This document shows positions 1-5,126 of a stretch of DNA of 5,186 bases, one piece after another. The notes under the pieces were generated by a model that ran no database searches, was not told the origin of the DNA, and saw only the letters and a program-made list of their open reading frames with translations. The DNA comes from Streptococcaceae bacterium. Its GTDB lineage: Bacteria; Bacillota; Bacilli; Lactobacillales; Streptococcaceae. Made by a program: the position numbers and the translations under genes. The number at the start of each line of letters is the position of its first letter. The stretch's first letter is position 1. The stretch covers positions 1 to 5,186 of the forward strand of contig JAISYB010000143.1 in the NCBI GenBank assembly GCA_031270215.1, given 5' to 3'.

Positions 1-31
1 TGTGAGTATACCGTGTTTCTAAATTTTGCAT
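1..31 (-). CDS. kduI: Start of a gene cut by the window edge, probably 5-keto-4-deoxyuronate isomerase
   Basis: Only ten codons lie in the window, reading MQNLETRYTH. An ATG sits 4 bp after the kdgK stop. It is preceded by AAGGAG (41-46) with a 9-nt spacer, so a translated gene begins here with good confidence. The product is an inference. KduI proteins of Firmicutes tend to begin with a short Met-Glu-x-Arg-Tyr-x-x-His segment, which this matches, and KduI acts in the same pathway as the two genes just upstream. It interconverts 4-deoxy-5-ketouronate (DKI) and 3-deoxy-2,5-diketogluconate (DKII), the step before KduD makes KDG. Ten residues cannot prove the family. A different uronate-pathway gene remains possible. 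Confidence 0.55.
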   Translation of the reverse strand, partial: MQNLETRYTH

Positions 32-35
32 CTCT

Positions 36-995
36 CTACACTCCTTCATTTGCTGTTAAAAATTCGATTAATTCGTCTTGCGTTGGATATCCGTCACTAT
101 CCCCTGGAAATTGCACAGCTCTTGCACCAATCGCACAGGATCGTTTGACTGCTGTTTCTAGTGGTAAATTTTCTAATAAGGCGGAAATTAGACCGACCGC
201 AAAGCCGTCCCCAGCACCAACTGTATCAACAACCTTATCTATTTTAAAGGCTGAAACATGGTAGGATTTTTGTCCTTTCACCTTGACAAATGCCCCCTTT
301 GAGCCATTTTTGACGACAACAATCCTCGTTTCACCGCTTTGATTTAAGTAAAAATCAGCAATTGCTTCAAGATTATCCGTCCCAACTAAAATTTTACCCT
401 CATTAACGCCCGGTAGAACAATCGTTGCTTTTTTAGCAAGTCGATTAATTGTTTCAATCATCGTTTCTTGCGACCGCCAGAGCGCTGGACGAAGATTAGG
501 ATCAAAGACCGTTAAAACATCATTTTTAATCAATAAATCAAATAATCCTTCAACGGCATTTAAGCCATCATAGGAAATTGCTGCCATAATCCCTGAAAGA
601 TGAGCGATTTTAACTTGACTAAAGTCAATCTGCTCAAGCTTGTCAGTCGGAAAATGGGAAGCGGCCGAATTTTTTCGGAAATATTCAACCTTTGGGTCAC
701 CAGTTGAAACTTTTTCTTTAAAATAAAAACCAGTTGGATATGCTGCCGTCGTTTCAATATAATCTGTCCCGACTTGATGTTGATTCATTTCGTCCAGAAT
801 AAATTGACCGAAGGAATCCTCGCCAATCTGGCTAATATACTGAGTGGTATGTCCAAGCCGTGTCACACCAATTGCGACATTTAACTCCGCACCAGCTAAA
901 AATTTCTGAAAATGCGTTGCCTGACAAAGCGGCACATCTAAGTCCTGTGAAGCAAAAACCGCTAAGGGTTCGCCAAGCGTTAGAAATTCGCTCAT
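36..995 (-). CDS. kdgK: 2-keto-3-deoxygluconate kinase (PfkB/ribokinase family)
   Basis: This 319-residue cytoplasmic sugar kinase phosphorylates 2-keto-3-deoxygluconate (KDG) with ATP to give KDPG, the substrate of the aldolase encoded just upstream. Length is normal for the family. Visible marks are the N-terminal LTLGEP start, the substrate-side AGAELNVAIGVTRLG segment (34-48), corresponding to PfkB signature 1, DPNLRP (165-170) as seen in KDG kinases, and the C-terminal DTVGAGDG signature (257-264), in which Asp263 is the expected catalytic base and the GAG forms the anion hole. The ATG directly abuts the TAG stop of eda (TAGATG), with GGGGGAG 6 nt upstream (1002-1008), so the start is firm. 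Other PfkB sugar kinases such as fructokinase look similar, but the neighbouring eda makes KdgK clearly the best reading. Confidence 0.93.
   Translation of the reverse strand: MSEFLTLGEPLAVFASQDLDVPLCQATHFQKFLAGAELNVAIGVTRLGHTTQYISQIGEDSFGQFILDEMNQHQVGTDYIETTAAYPTGFYFKEKVSTGDPKVEYFRKNSAASHFPTDKLEQIDFSQVKIAHLSGIMAAISYDGLNAVEGLFDLLIKNDVLTVFDPNLRPALWRSQETMIETINRLAKKATIVLPGVNEGKILVGTDNLEAIADFYLNQSGETRIVVVKNGSKGAFVKVKGQKSYHVSAFKIDKVVDTVGAGDGFAVGLISALLENLPLETAVKRSCAIGARAVQFPGDSDGYPTQDELIEFLTANEGV
41..46 (-). promoter_or_regulatory. Ribosome binding site of the downstream (kduI-like) gene
   Basis: AAGGAG lies 9 nt before the ATG at 29-31, inside the last codons of kdgK (Glu-Gly-Val). It is the main evidence that a new gene starts at the left edge. 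Its position inside the preceding gene suggests coupled translation. Confidence 0.75.
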
Positions 996-1655
996 CTAAA
1001 TCTCCCCCGAAATCTCAGCAAATTTTTCAACATATTGCTTCGCTACCGCCGTCACGCCTGCAAAATCCCCTGCTAGCGCCGGTGCTAATAAATTACCGCC
1101 CACGCCAACTGCCACCACGCCTGCTTTAAACCAATCGGCTAAATTATCCAAAGAAACACCACCTGTTGGCATGATATTCAATTGTGGTAATGGTGCTTTA
1201 AACGCCCGAACAATTGACGGCTCATACGCATTACCTGGGAAAAGCTTGATAATGTCCACGCCGGATTTTAATGCCGTTTGCATTTCAGTAATCGTCATAC
1301 AGCCTGGCAAATAGGGAATTTGATAGAGATTGCAGATTTCCGCTGTTGCCAAATCAAAAGCTGGACTAACGATAAATTCCGCACCAGCCATAATTGCTAA
1401 GCGTGCTGTCACTGCATCTAAAACCGTTCCCGCACCAATAACTACTTCTGAATCGCCTTGATATTTTTCCACCAACTGAGCAATTGCTCTCTCGGCATGA
1501 GGAACGGTAAAGGTTAGTTCAATCCCCTTCATACCGCCGGCAACAATCGCATCGCTGGCTTTAATCGCTTCATCAGCATTTGCAGCACGAACAACAGCAA
1601 TCACACCGATTTTTTTCAACTTGCCTAAAACCTCAATTTTTTTCAAATTTCTCAT
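996..1655 (-). CDS. eda: 2-keto-3-deoxy-6-phosphogluconate (KDPG) / KHG aldolase
   Basis: This is a class I aldolase of 219 residues that cleaves KDPG to pyruvate and glyceraldehyde-3-phosphate, the last step of uronate catabolism. It shows a full (beta/alpha)8 Eda pattern: VIAVVR (18-23) with the phosphate/carboxylate Arg23, KGIELTFTVP (43-52) with catalytic Glu46, GAGTV (74-78), SPAF (97-100), LPGCMT (116-121), IIKLFPGN (135-142) with Schiff-base Lys137, and MPTGGV (phosphate loop). No key residue is missing. The gene begins 15 bp after the stop of the preceding gene. The start is slightly uncertain: AAAGG (1658-1662) is only 2 nt from this ATG. A TTG three codons in (1644-1646) would give the family-like N-terminus MKKIEVLGKL, with an 11-nt spacer. 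Confidence in the function is high. Confidence 0.94.
   Translation of the reverse strand: MRNLKKIEVLGKLKKIGVIAVVRAANADEAIKASDAIVAGGMKGIELTFTVPHAERAIAQLVEKYQGDSEVVIGAGTVLDAVTARLAIMAGAEFIVSPAFDLATAEICNLYQIPYLPGCMTITEMQTALKSGVDIIKLFPGNAYEPSIVRAFKAPLPQLNIMPTGGVSLDNLADWFKAGVVAVGVGGNLLAPALAGDFAGVTAVAKQYVEKFAEISGEI
1002..1008 (-). promoter_or_regulatory. Ribosome binding site of kdgK
   Basis: GGGGGAG lies 6 nt before the kdgK ATG and within the last codons of eda (Ser-Gly-Glu). The eda stop and the kdgK start abut with no bases between them, so the two enzymes are probably made by coupled translation. Confidence 0.75.
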
Positions 1656-1670
1656 ATCCTTTCACACCAA

Positions 1671-2510
1671 TTAGCTAAAAACATTAAAGCCAAAGCACTC
1701 GATTTCCGTTAAAGCCGGAAAAGGCGAGCTATCTTGATTACTTTTTTTAAGATTTGTAATAATCACTTTCGTGGTTTCAATTGCTTCAAAATCAAAATAT
1801 TGTGGCTCGCTGAGTTTTTTCGTTTGAAAATTTTTGGTGACTTGGTGGTCAAAAATAACTGAAACCTCAGTCCAAAAACTATCATGCGGAAAATCAGCTC
1901 GTAAAGTCAATCCGATTTTGTCCAGTAAAACAGGTCGACCAAAGTCAATCGTTAGAGCCGCATCTGCCTGACGATTAATTCCCCAAGATTGATAAGGGTA
2001 AGAGCCGTGACTTTGATTAGCAAAAATGCCGTCAATTGCATTTCTAGCAAAAAAGGTTGCGTCATTTCTTGTTTCAACATTGGCAAAAGCATGTGGATAG
2101 GCAAAACTATCGTCTTTTTGGTCATGCGGATTTAAAGCTAAATTCCGATACTGCTTGATTTCATAATCTCTTGCCAGTCTAACCTGCAAATAATGTCGTT
2201 TACTGCGAAAGGCATTTTCTGAGATACTTTCTAAACCATTAGTTGAAAGCATGGGTTGGTAAATCCAGCGATTACCTTTAACAAAAATCAAGCTTTCGTT
2301 TAGCGTTTCATCAAGCTGAACAACTAAGTATTGGTTTGCTAGCTCGACTTCAACAACAATTTGATCCCCATTTTGAATTGGCAAGGACTGAGTTGCTAAG
2401 TGAACAAAATCCTCCCCTACCGTCTGCATTAGCTTTAAAGTCGTTTCATAATCATTTTTTCCAAGCTTAATTTCGCCGTTTTCATCTAAAATTGCCAGCA
2501 TTAATTTCAA
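1671..2510 (-). CDS. Uncharacterised operon protein with a discoidin-like (F5/8 type C-like) C-terminal domain
   Basis: I do not recognise a named gene. From the start chosen the product has 279 residues and no signal peptide, so it is predicted to be cytoplasmic. The N-terminal part (about 1-120) is rich in beta strands (LMLAILDENGEIKL; GDQIVVEVELANQYLVVQLDE). The C-terminal part (about 122-275) resembles a galactose-binding-like/discoidin jelly roll: RNLALNPHD (122-130), NVETRNDATFFARNAIDG (144-161), QSWGINR (174-180), ALTIDFGRPVLLDKIGL (185-201), RADFPHDSFW (204-213) and a terminal FPALTEIECFG (264-274) like the ALxEIEVYG end of F5/8C domains. Start: TTG at 2508-2510 has a perfect AGGAGG 9 nt upstream. 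The first in-frame ATG (2499-2501) is too far from it, and longer upstream starts lack a good site. Its place between transporter and KDG enzymes suggests a role in uronate oligosaccharide handling, perhaps binding or hydration/isomerisation, but this is inference. Confidence 0.8.
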   Translation of the reverse strand: MKLMLAILDENGEIKLGKNDYETTLKLMQTVGEDFVHLATQSLPIQNGDQIVVEVELANQYLVVQLDETLNESLIFVKGNRWIYQPMLSTNGLESISENAFRSKRHYLQVRLARDYEIKQYRNLALNPHDQKDDSFAYPHAFANVETRNDATFFARNAIDGIFANQSHGSYPYQSWGINRQADAALTIDFGRPVLLDKIGLTLRADFPHDSFWTEVSVIFDHQVTKNFQTKKLSEPQYFDFEAIETTKVIITNLKKSNQDSSPFPALTEIECFGFNVFS

Positions 2511-2603
2511 AGCTTTAGCCCTCCTATCATTTTTTAGATAATACAAAATTAACATTACAGCCAAAGTCCCGATCAATCAGCTAATAAATTTCCTAATCAT
2601 CAT
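2511..2603 (-). other. In-frame hydrophobic leader-like reading frame interrupted by one TGA, in the gap before the discoidin-like gene
   Basis: The 106-bp gap between the DUF624 gene and the discoidin-like gene is not featureless. Read in the frame of the downstream gene, ATG ATG at 2598-2603 gives MMIRKFIS, then TGA (2577-2579), then LIGTLAVMLILYYLKNDRR, which looks like a membrane segment followed by positive charges, and then runs straight into the discoidin-like protein. A tryptophan at the TGA would give a smooth single transmembrane helix. A run of six A (2530-2535) near its end could hide a frameshift: one extra A would end the peptide with a TGA just before the AGGAGG. No good ribosome binding site precedes the ATGs or the TTG at 2574-2576. 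It may be a decayed small membrane gene, a lost N-terminal anchor, or chance. Confidence 0.35.
2520..2525 (-). promoter_or_regulatory. Strong ribosome binding site that sets a TTG start
   Basis: A perfect AGGAGG is followed by 9 nt (GCTAAAGCT) and then TTG at 2508-2510. It decides the start of the discoidin-like gene: the reading frame is open for 22 further codons upstream (to 2576), but AGGAGG would then be internal and no comparable site precedes the longer starts. Confidence 0.75.
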
Positions 2604-2616
2604 CTTTGATAAATTA

Positions 2617-3285
2617 CTATGAATTTTGATGAAGCTTTGCGCAGTTTAAAAATATAATGCCGATAAATAAGACCGGCGTTATCATAAAACCAAATTGCGG
2701 TTTTATAAACATTAGAATTATCAAGCCTGCAAACAAGAGGATATTTAAAAAACTGACGTAGCATTTTCTTAATGAATAATAAAAGGCAATTCTGAAAATA
2801 TCTTTCTCGCTCGCTTTCGGATTACGAACTCGAAAATACATCATATTAATCGACATTGCGACTATCAACAAGCTAAGAATTAGGCAAAACGGCACACTGA
2901 TTTTAGCAAATGGCAATCTTACAAATAGCAATGAGTCACTAATTACAACCAGTAAAATCAATGTTGAAATACAGCCGTATTTTAAGCCTTTTAAACCAAA
3001 TTTTTTCAAACCATAGTTGAAGAAATTTTTAAAAGGTGCGATATCTCCGGAGCTACGATAATAATTGATAACAGCAAAAACGCTAATTATTGCTGGATAA
3101 AATAGAATCGTGCTTAATAAAAAGATACCAAAATTTTCAGATTGCAATTTTAGAAAATTTGCTGCCATGAAAAATGGTAAATTAAGCATGACAAATCCTA
3201 GATTCATCATTAATCCGCAATAAATATAAAATATCCATTTCATGTAAATATTATTATCATAGGTTTGATTTTTTAAACTGAACAT
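2617..3285 (-). CDS. DUF624 (YesL/YteU-like) integral membrane protein
   Basis: The product is a hydrophobic protein of about 222 residues with roughly six predicted membrane segments (about 17-39, 52-76, 100-122, 128-150, 172-191 and 194-211). The segment FYPAIISVFAVINYYRSSGDIAPFKNFF mirrors in two halves, FYPAIISVFAVINYY and DIAPFKNFF, the conserved DUF624 pattern (Pro-Ala, then a loop with Asp and PFKxFF). The molecular role of DUF624 is unknown. In Bacillus, YesL and YteU sit in pectin/rhamnogalacturonan ABC transporter operons, and the same linkage is seen here. Start: an ATG at 3292-3294 overlaps the permease stop (ATGA), but AAAGG (3295-3299) touches it directly. The ATG at 3283-3285 has a 9-nt spacer and gives the more usual MFS start, so I prefer it. 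GTG at 3286-3288 is another option. The gene looks more AT-rich than its neighbours (sampled lines 27-33% GC). Confidence 0.82.
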   Translation of the reverse strand: MFSLKNQTYDNNIYMKWIFYIYCGLMMNLGFVMLNLPFFMAANFLKLQSENFGIFLLSTILFYPAIISVFAVINYYRSSGDIAPFKNFFNYGLKKFGLKGLKYGCISTLILLVVISDSLLFVRLPFAKISVPFCLILSLLIVAMSINMMYFRVRNPKASEKDIFRIAFYYSLRKCYVSFLNILLFAGLIILMFIKPQFGFMITPVLFIGIIFLNCAKLHQNS

Positions 3286-3290
3286 CACAC

Positions 3291-4118
3291 TCATCCTTTC
3301 ACGCCAGAGGAGGCAATCCCTTCAACAAAGTATTTCTGCATTGATAAGAATAAAATCGCAACTGGTAAAATAGAAACAACCGAAGCTGCCATAATTAAGG
3401 CATATTCTGCATCATAGAGCCCAACAAACATTTTTAAACCAAGCTGGATTGTTTTATTTTCGGTACTTGATAAGTAAATAAATGGTCCCATATAGTCATT
3501 CCAAGTATTGACAAAGGTGATAATCGTCAAGGAGGCTAATGCCGGTTTTACCAATGGTAAAATAATCCTCCGGTAAATTCCCCATTCGGATAAACCATCA
3601 AGTCTGGCACTTTCACTTAGAGAATCGGGAATCGTCATATAATATTGACGAAGTAAAAAGACACCAAACGCGCTAAATGCCTGTAATAGCATTAACGATA
3701 CTAAGTTATCTGCTAAGCCTAATTTTCTCATCATGATAAATTGTGGAATCATATAGCTTTGCCAAGGCACTGCAATCGTTCCAATATAGGCTAAAAACAA
3801 GGCATCTCGACCCTTAAAATGCATTTTAGAAAAGCCATATGCCGCAAAGCTACTGGTAAATAACTGGATTACAGTAATAACAATACTTAAGAAAGCTGTG
3901 TTTTTAAAAAAGGTTGCCAGTGGAATCCGTTCCCAAATCACTGAATAATTTTCAGGGTGAAAGGTTGCCGGTATCCAACGAATCGGTACTGTAAAAACTT
4001 CGTTGTTATTTTTTAGTGATGAGCTGATCATCCATAGAAAAGGTACTAGCGTGAAAATCGTAAGAATACTCAGCAAAATTAACACTATAATCATCTTGAC
4101 ACTTAATTTTTTATTCAA
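3291..4118 (-). CDS. Sugar ABC transporter permease, CUT1 family (MalG-like second subunit)
   Basis: This is an inner permease subunit of 275 residues for oligosaccharide import across the cytoplasmic membrane. Six membrane segments are visible (about 9-32, 75-97, 107-128, 138-158, 192-213 and 240-262). The cytoplasmic EAA loop that docks the ATPase reads ESARLDGLSEWGIYRRIILP (169-188), with the conserved Glu169, Gly175 and Pro188. FVNTWNDYMGPF (202-213) and the QKYFVEGIASSGVKG end (261-275) are hallmarks of MalG-type CUT1 permeases. Translation starts at TTG (4116-4118), supported by AGGGGGTG just upstream that overlaps the stop of the first permease. Only 12 bp separate the two genes. The neighbouring uronate genes suggest an unsaturated uronate oligosaccharide substrate, similar to YesQ of Bacillus, but the substrate is inferred. 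Confidence 0.93.
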   Translation of the reverse strand: MNKKLSVKMIIVLILLSILTIFTLVPFLWMISSSLKNNNEVFTVPIRWIPATFHPENYSVIWERIPLATFFKNTAFLSIVITVIQLFTSSFAAYGFSKMHFKGRDALFLAYIGTIAVPWQSYMIPQFIMMRKLGLADNLVSLMLLQAFSAFGVFLLRQYYMTIPDSLSESARLDGLSEWGIYRRIILPLVKPALASLTIITFVNTWNDYMGPFIYLSSTENKTIQLGLKMFVGLYDAEYALIMAASVVSILPVAILFLSMQKYFVEGIASSGVKG

Positions 4119-4124
4119 TTTTCA

Positions 4125-4132
4125 CACCCCCT
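4125..4132 (-). promoter_or_regulatory. Ribosome binding site setting the TTG start of the second permease
   Basis: AGGGGGTG begins within the TAG stop codon of the first permease (4131-4133) and ends 6 nt before the TTG at 4116-4118. No ATG is near enough: the next in-frame ATG is codon 9. This supports TTG and suggests coupled translation of the two membrane subunits. Confidence 0.7.
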
Positions 4133-5027
4133 ATTTTGAACGCTCATTTAAGTTAAATTGAATGACAGTGATCCCCAATACTAAGACAAATAAAACAAAA
4201 GCAATCGCTGAGGCATAACCAAATTTAAAGTTCACAAATGCTTCATTATAGATATCATAAACTAAAACATTAGTTGAACGACCTGGCCCACCGGCAGTCA
4301 TTACTTGTACCAAATCAAATACTTTAAAGCAGTTAATAACCAGCATAATTGTAACAAAAAATGTTGTTGGTTTTAGACTTGGCAAAGTAACATTTAAAAA
4401 CTGTTTCCATTTACTAGCGCCATCAATTGAAGCTGCTTCATATAATTCTTTGGGAATACCTTGCAATCCTGCTAAATATAAAATCATATAATATCCCATG
4501 CTACGCCAAACACTTACAATAATAATCGCCGGCATCGCCCAAGCAGTCGTTGTCGTCCAGCCCGGTGGATTTTGAATAAACATTTTTAAGAATTGATTAA
4601 TCGGTCCCATTGTTGGATGAAATAGCATATTCCAAACAACTGCGATTGCCACTAAGCTTGTTACATATGGGAAGAAAAAGGCTGTTCTAAAAAATTTCAT
4701 GCCTTTAATCTTTTGATTTAAAAGAATAGCTAGTCCTAATGAACAGATTAGGGTTAATGGTACAACCCCCACCGTATAATAAATCGTATTTTTAAATGAA
4801 ATCCAAAAGGTCGCGTCCTGAAGCATTTTTTGAAAATTCTTTAAGCCAACAAAGGTTGGTGCCGAGAAAGAGTCCCATTCTAAAAATGCTAAGGCAACCG
4901 AACAAATGACTGGAATTAAAGTAAAAATAAAGAAACCAATGAAATTTGGAGCGATGAACGAATAAGCTGTCAATAAATTTTTGCGTTCTCGTTGCTTTTT
5001 AGATTTACTAACTGGTATAGCTTCCAT
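4131..5027 (-). CDS. Sugar ABC transporter permease, CUT1 family (MalF/UgpA-like first subunit)
   Basis: This membrane permease of 298 residues pairs with the next gene product to form the translocation channel. Six membrane segments can be placed at about 21-49, 83-104, 115-136, 164-186, 222-242 and 271-293, after a basic N-terminus (SKSKKQRERK). The EAA loop is EAASIDGASKWKQFLNVTLP (197-216), with Glu197, Gly203 and Pro216. MTAGGPGRSTNVLVYDIYNEAF is split here as MTAGGPG (243-249) and YDIYNEAF (257-264), both typical of CUT1 first permeases. Start: ATG at 5025-5027 has AAAGGGG 5 nt upstream. A longer reading from TTG at 5097-5099 has no binding site, overlaps a hairpin and adds 24 residues unlike the family. 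The best-studied close analogues are LplB/YesP-type permeases. The substrate is inferred from the uronate genes downstream. Confidence 0.93.
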   Translation of the reverse strand: MEAIPVSKSKKQRERKNLLTAYSFIAPNFIGFFIFTLIPVICSVALAFLEWDSFSAPTFVGLKNFQKMLQDATFWISFKNTIYYTVGVVPLTLICSLGLAILLNQKIKGMKFFRTAFFFPYVTSLVAIAVVWNMLFHPTMGPINQFLKMFIQNPPGWTTTTAWAMPAIIIVSVWRSMGYYMILYLAGLQGIPKELYEAASIDGASKWKQFLNVTLPSLKPTTFFVTIMLVINCFKVFDLVQVMTAGGPGRSTNVLVYDIYNEAFVNFKFGYASAIAFVLFVLVLGITVIQFNLNERSK

Positions 5028-5032
5028 AATTA

Positions 5033-5039
5033 CCCCTTT
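5033..5039 (-). promoter_or_regulatory. Ribosome binding site of the first permease
   Basis: AAAGGGG lies 5 nt before the ATG at 5025-5027. It decides the start, ruling against the in-frame TTG 72 bp further upstream. Confidence 0.75.
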
Positions 5040-5064
5040 ACTAAAATAATCGTAGCTAATATTT

Positions 5065-5100
5065 ACTGAACGGGCGGGGATTGTTCCAGCCTCGTTCAAT
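5065..5100 (-). promoter_or_regulatory. Intercistronic stem-loop between the binding-protein gene and the permeases
   Basis: On the transcribed strand ATTGAACG (5100-5093), a bulged A, and GGC (5091-5089) pair with GCC (5075-5073) and CGTTCAGT (5072-5065), including one T-G wobble. GG (5087-5086) can add two more pairs with CC, leaving a small AACAATC loop. No U-tract follows (the next bases are AAATATTAGC), so it is not a classic intrinsic terminator. Hairpins after the first gene of sugar ABC operons are known to stabilise or segment the mRNA so that binding protein is made in excess over permeases. That role is inferred here. Confidence 0.55.
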
Positions 5101-5126
5101 AAAATTTTACTGCCCCATTTTTAAGT

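Noticed and set aside
13..264. Open frame on the plus strand (83 codons)
   Set aside because: It lies entirely antisense to the kdgK C-terminus, has no ribosome binding site and no recognisable motif. It is a shadow of kdgK.
560..757. Second minus-strand frame inside kdgK (65 codons)
   Set aside because: It is out of frame within a fully intact PfkB kinase, with no start signals.
905..930. Catabolite-responsive (cre)-like sequence around TGAAAATGCGTTGCC
   Set aside because: The spacing is off from the consensus by one base and it lies inside kdgK coding sequence. Too weak to call.
860..1129. Open frame on the plus strand (89 codons)
   Set aside because: It is antisense across the kdgK/eda junction, with a low-complexity Pro/Leu/Gln-rich translation. 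It is a shadow.
2577..2579. Alternative genetic code with TGA as Trp
   Set aside because: Tryptophan in the neighbouring genes is TGG (for example in the first permease and the DUF624 gene) and the second permease ends with TGA, so the code is standard.
2595..2636. Short inverted repeat TCATCA/TGATGA at the end of the DUF624 gene
   Set aside because: It has only 6 bp of AT-rich pairing across a loop of about 25 nt and no U-tract, so chance is the simplest explanation.
5028..5064. Internal promoter upstream of the permeases
   Set aside because: AT-rich stretches such as TATTTT occur, but no properly spaced -35/-10 pair is convincing.
5028..5099. Longer N-terminus for the first permease from TTG at 5097-5099
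   Set aside because: There is no ribosome binding site, it runs through the hairpin, and the extra 24 residues are unlike permease N-termini. ATG at 5025-5027 has AAAGGGG at 5 nt.
5065..5100. Rho-independent terminator
   Set aside because: The stem is adequate but no T-tract follows on the transcribed strand, and the downstream permeases appear to belong to the same operon.
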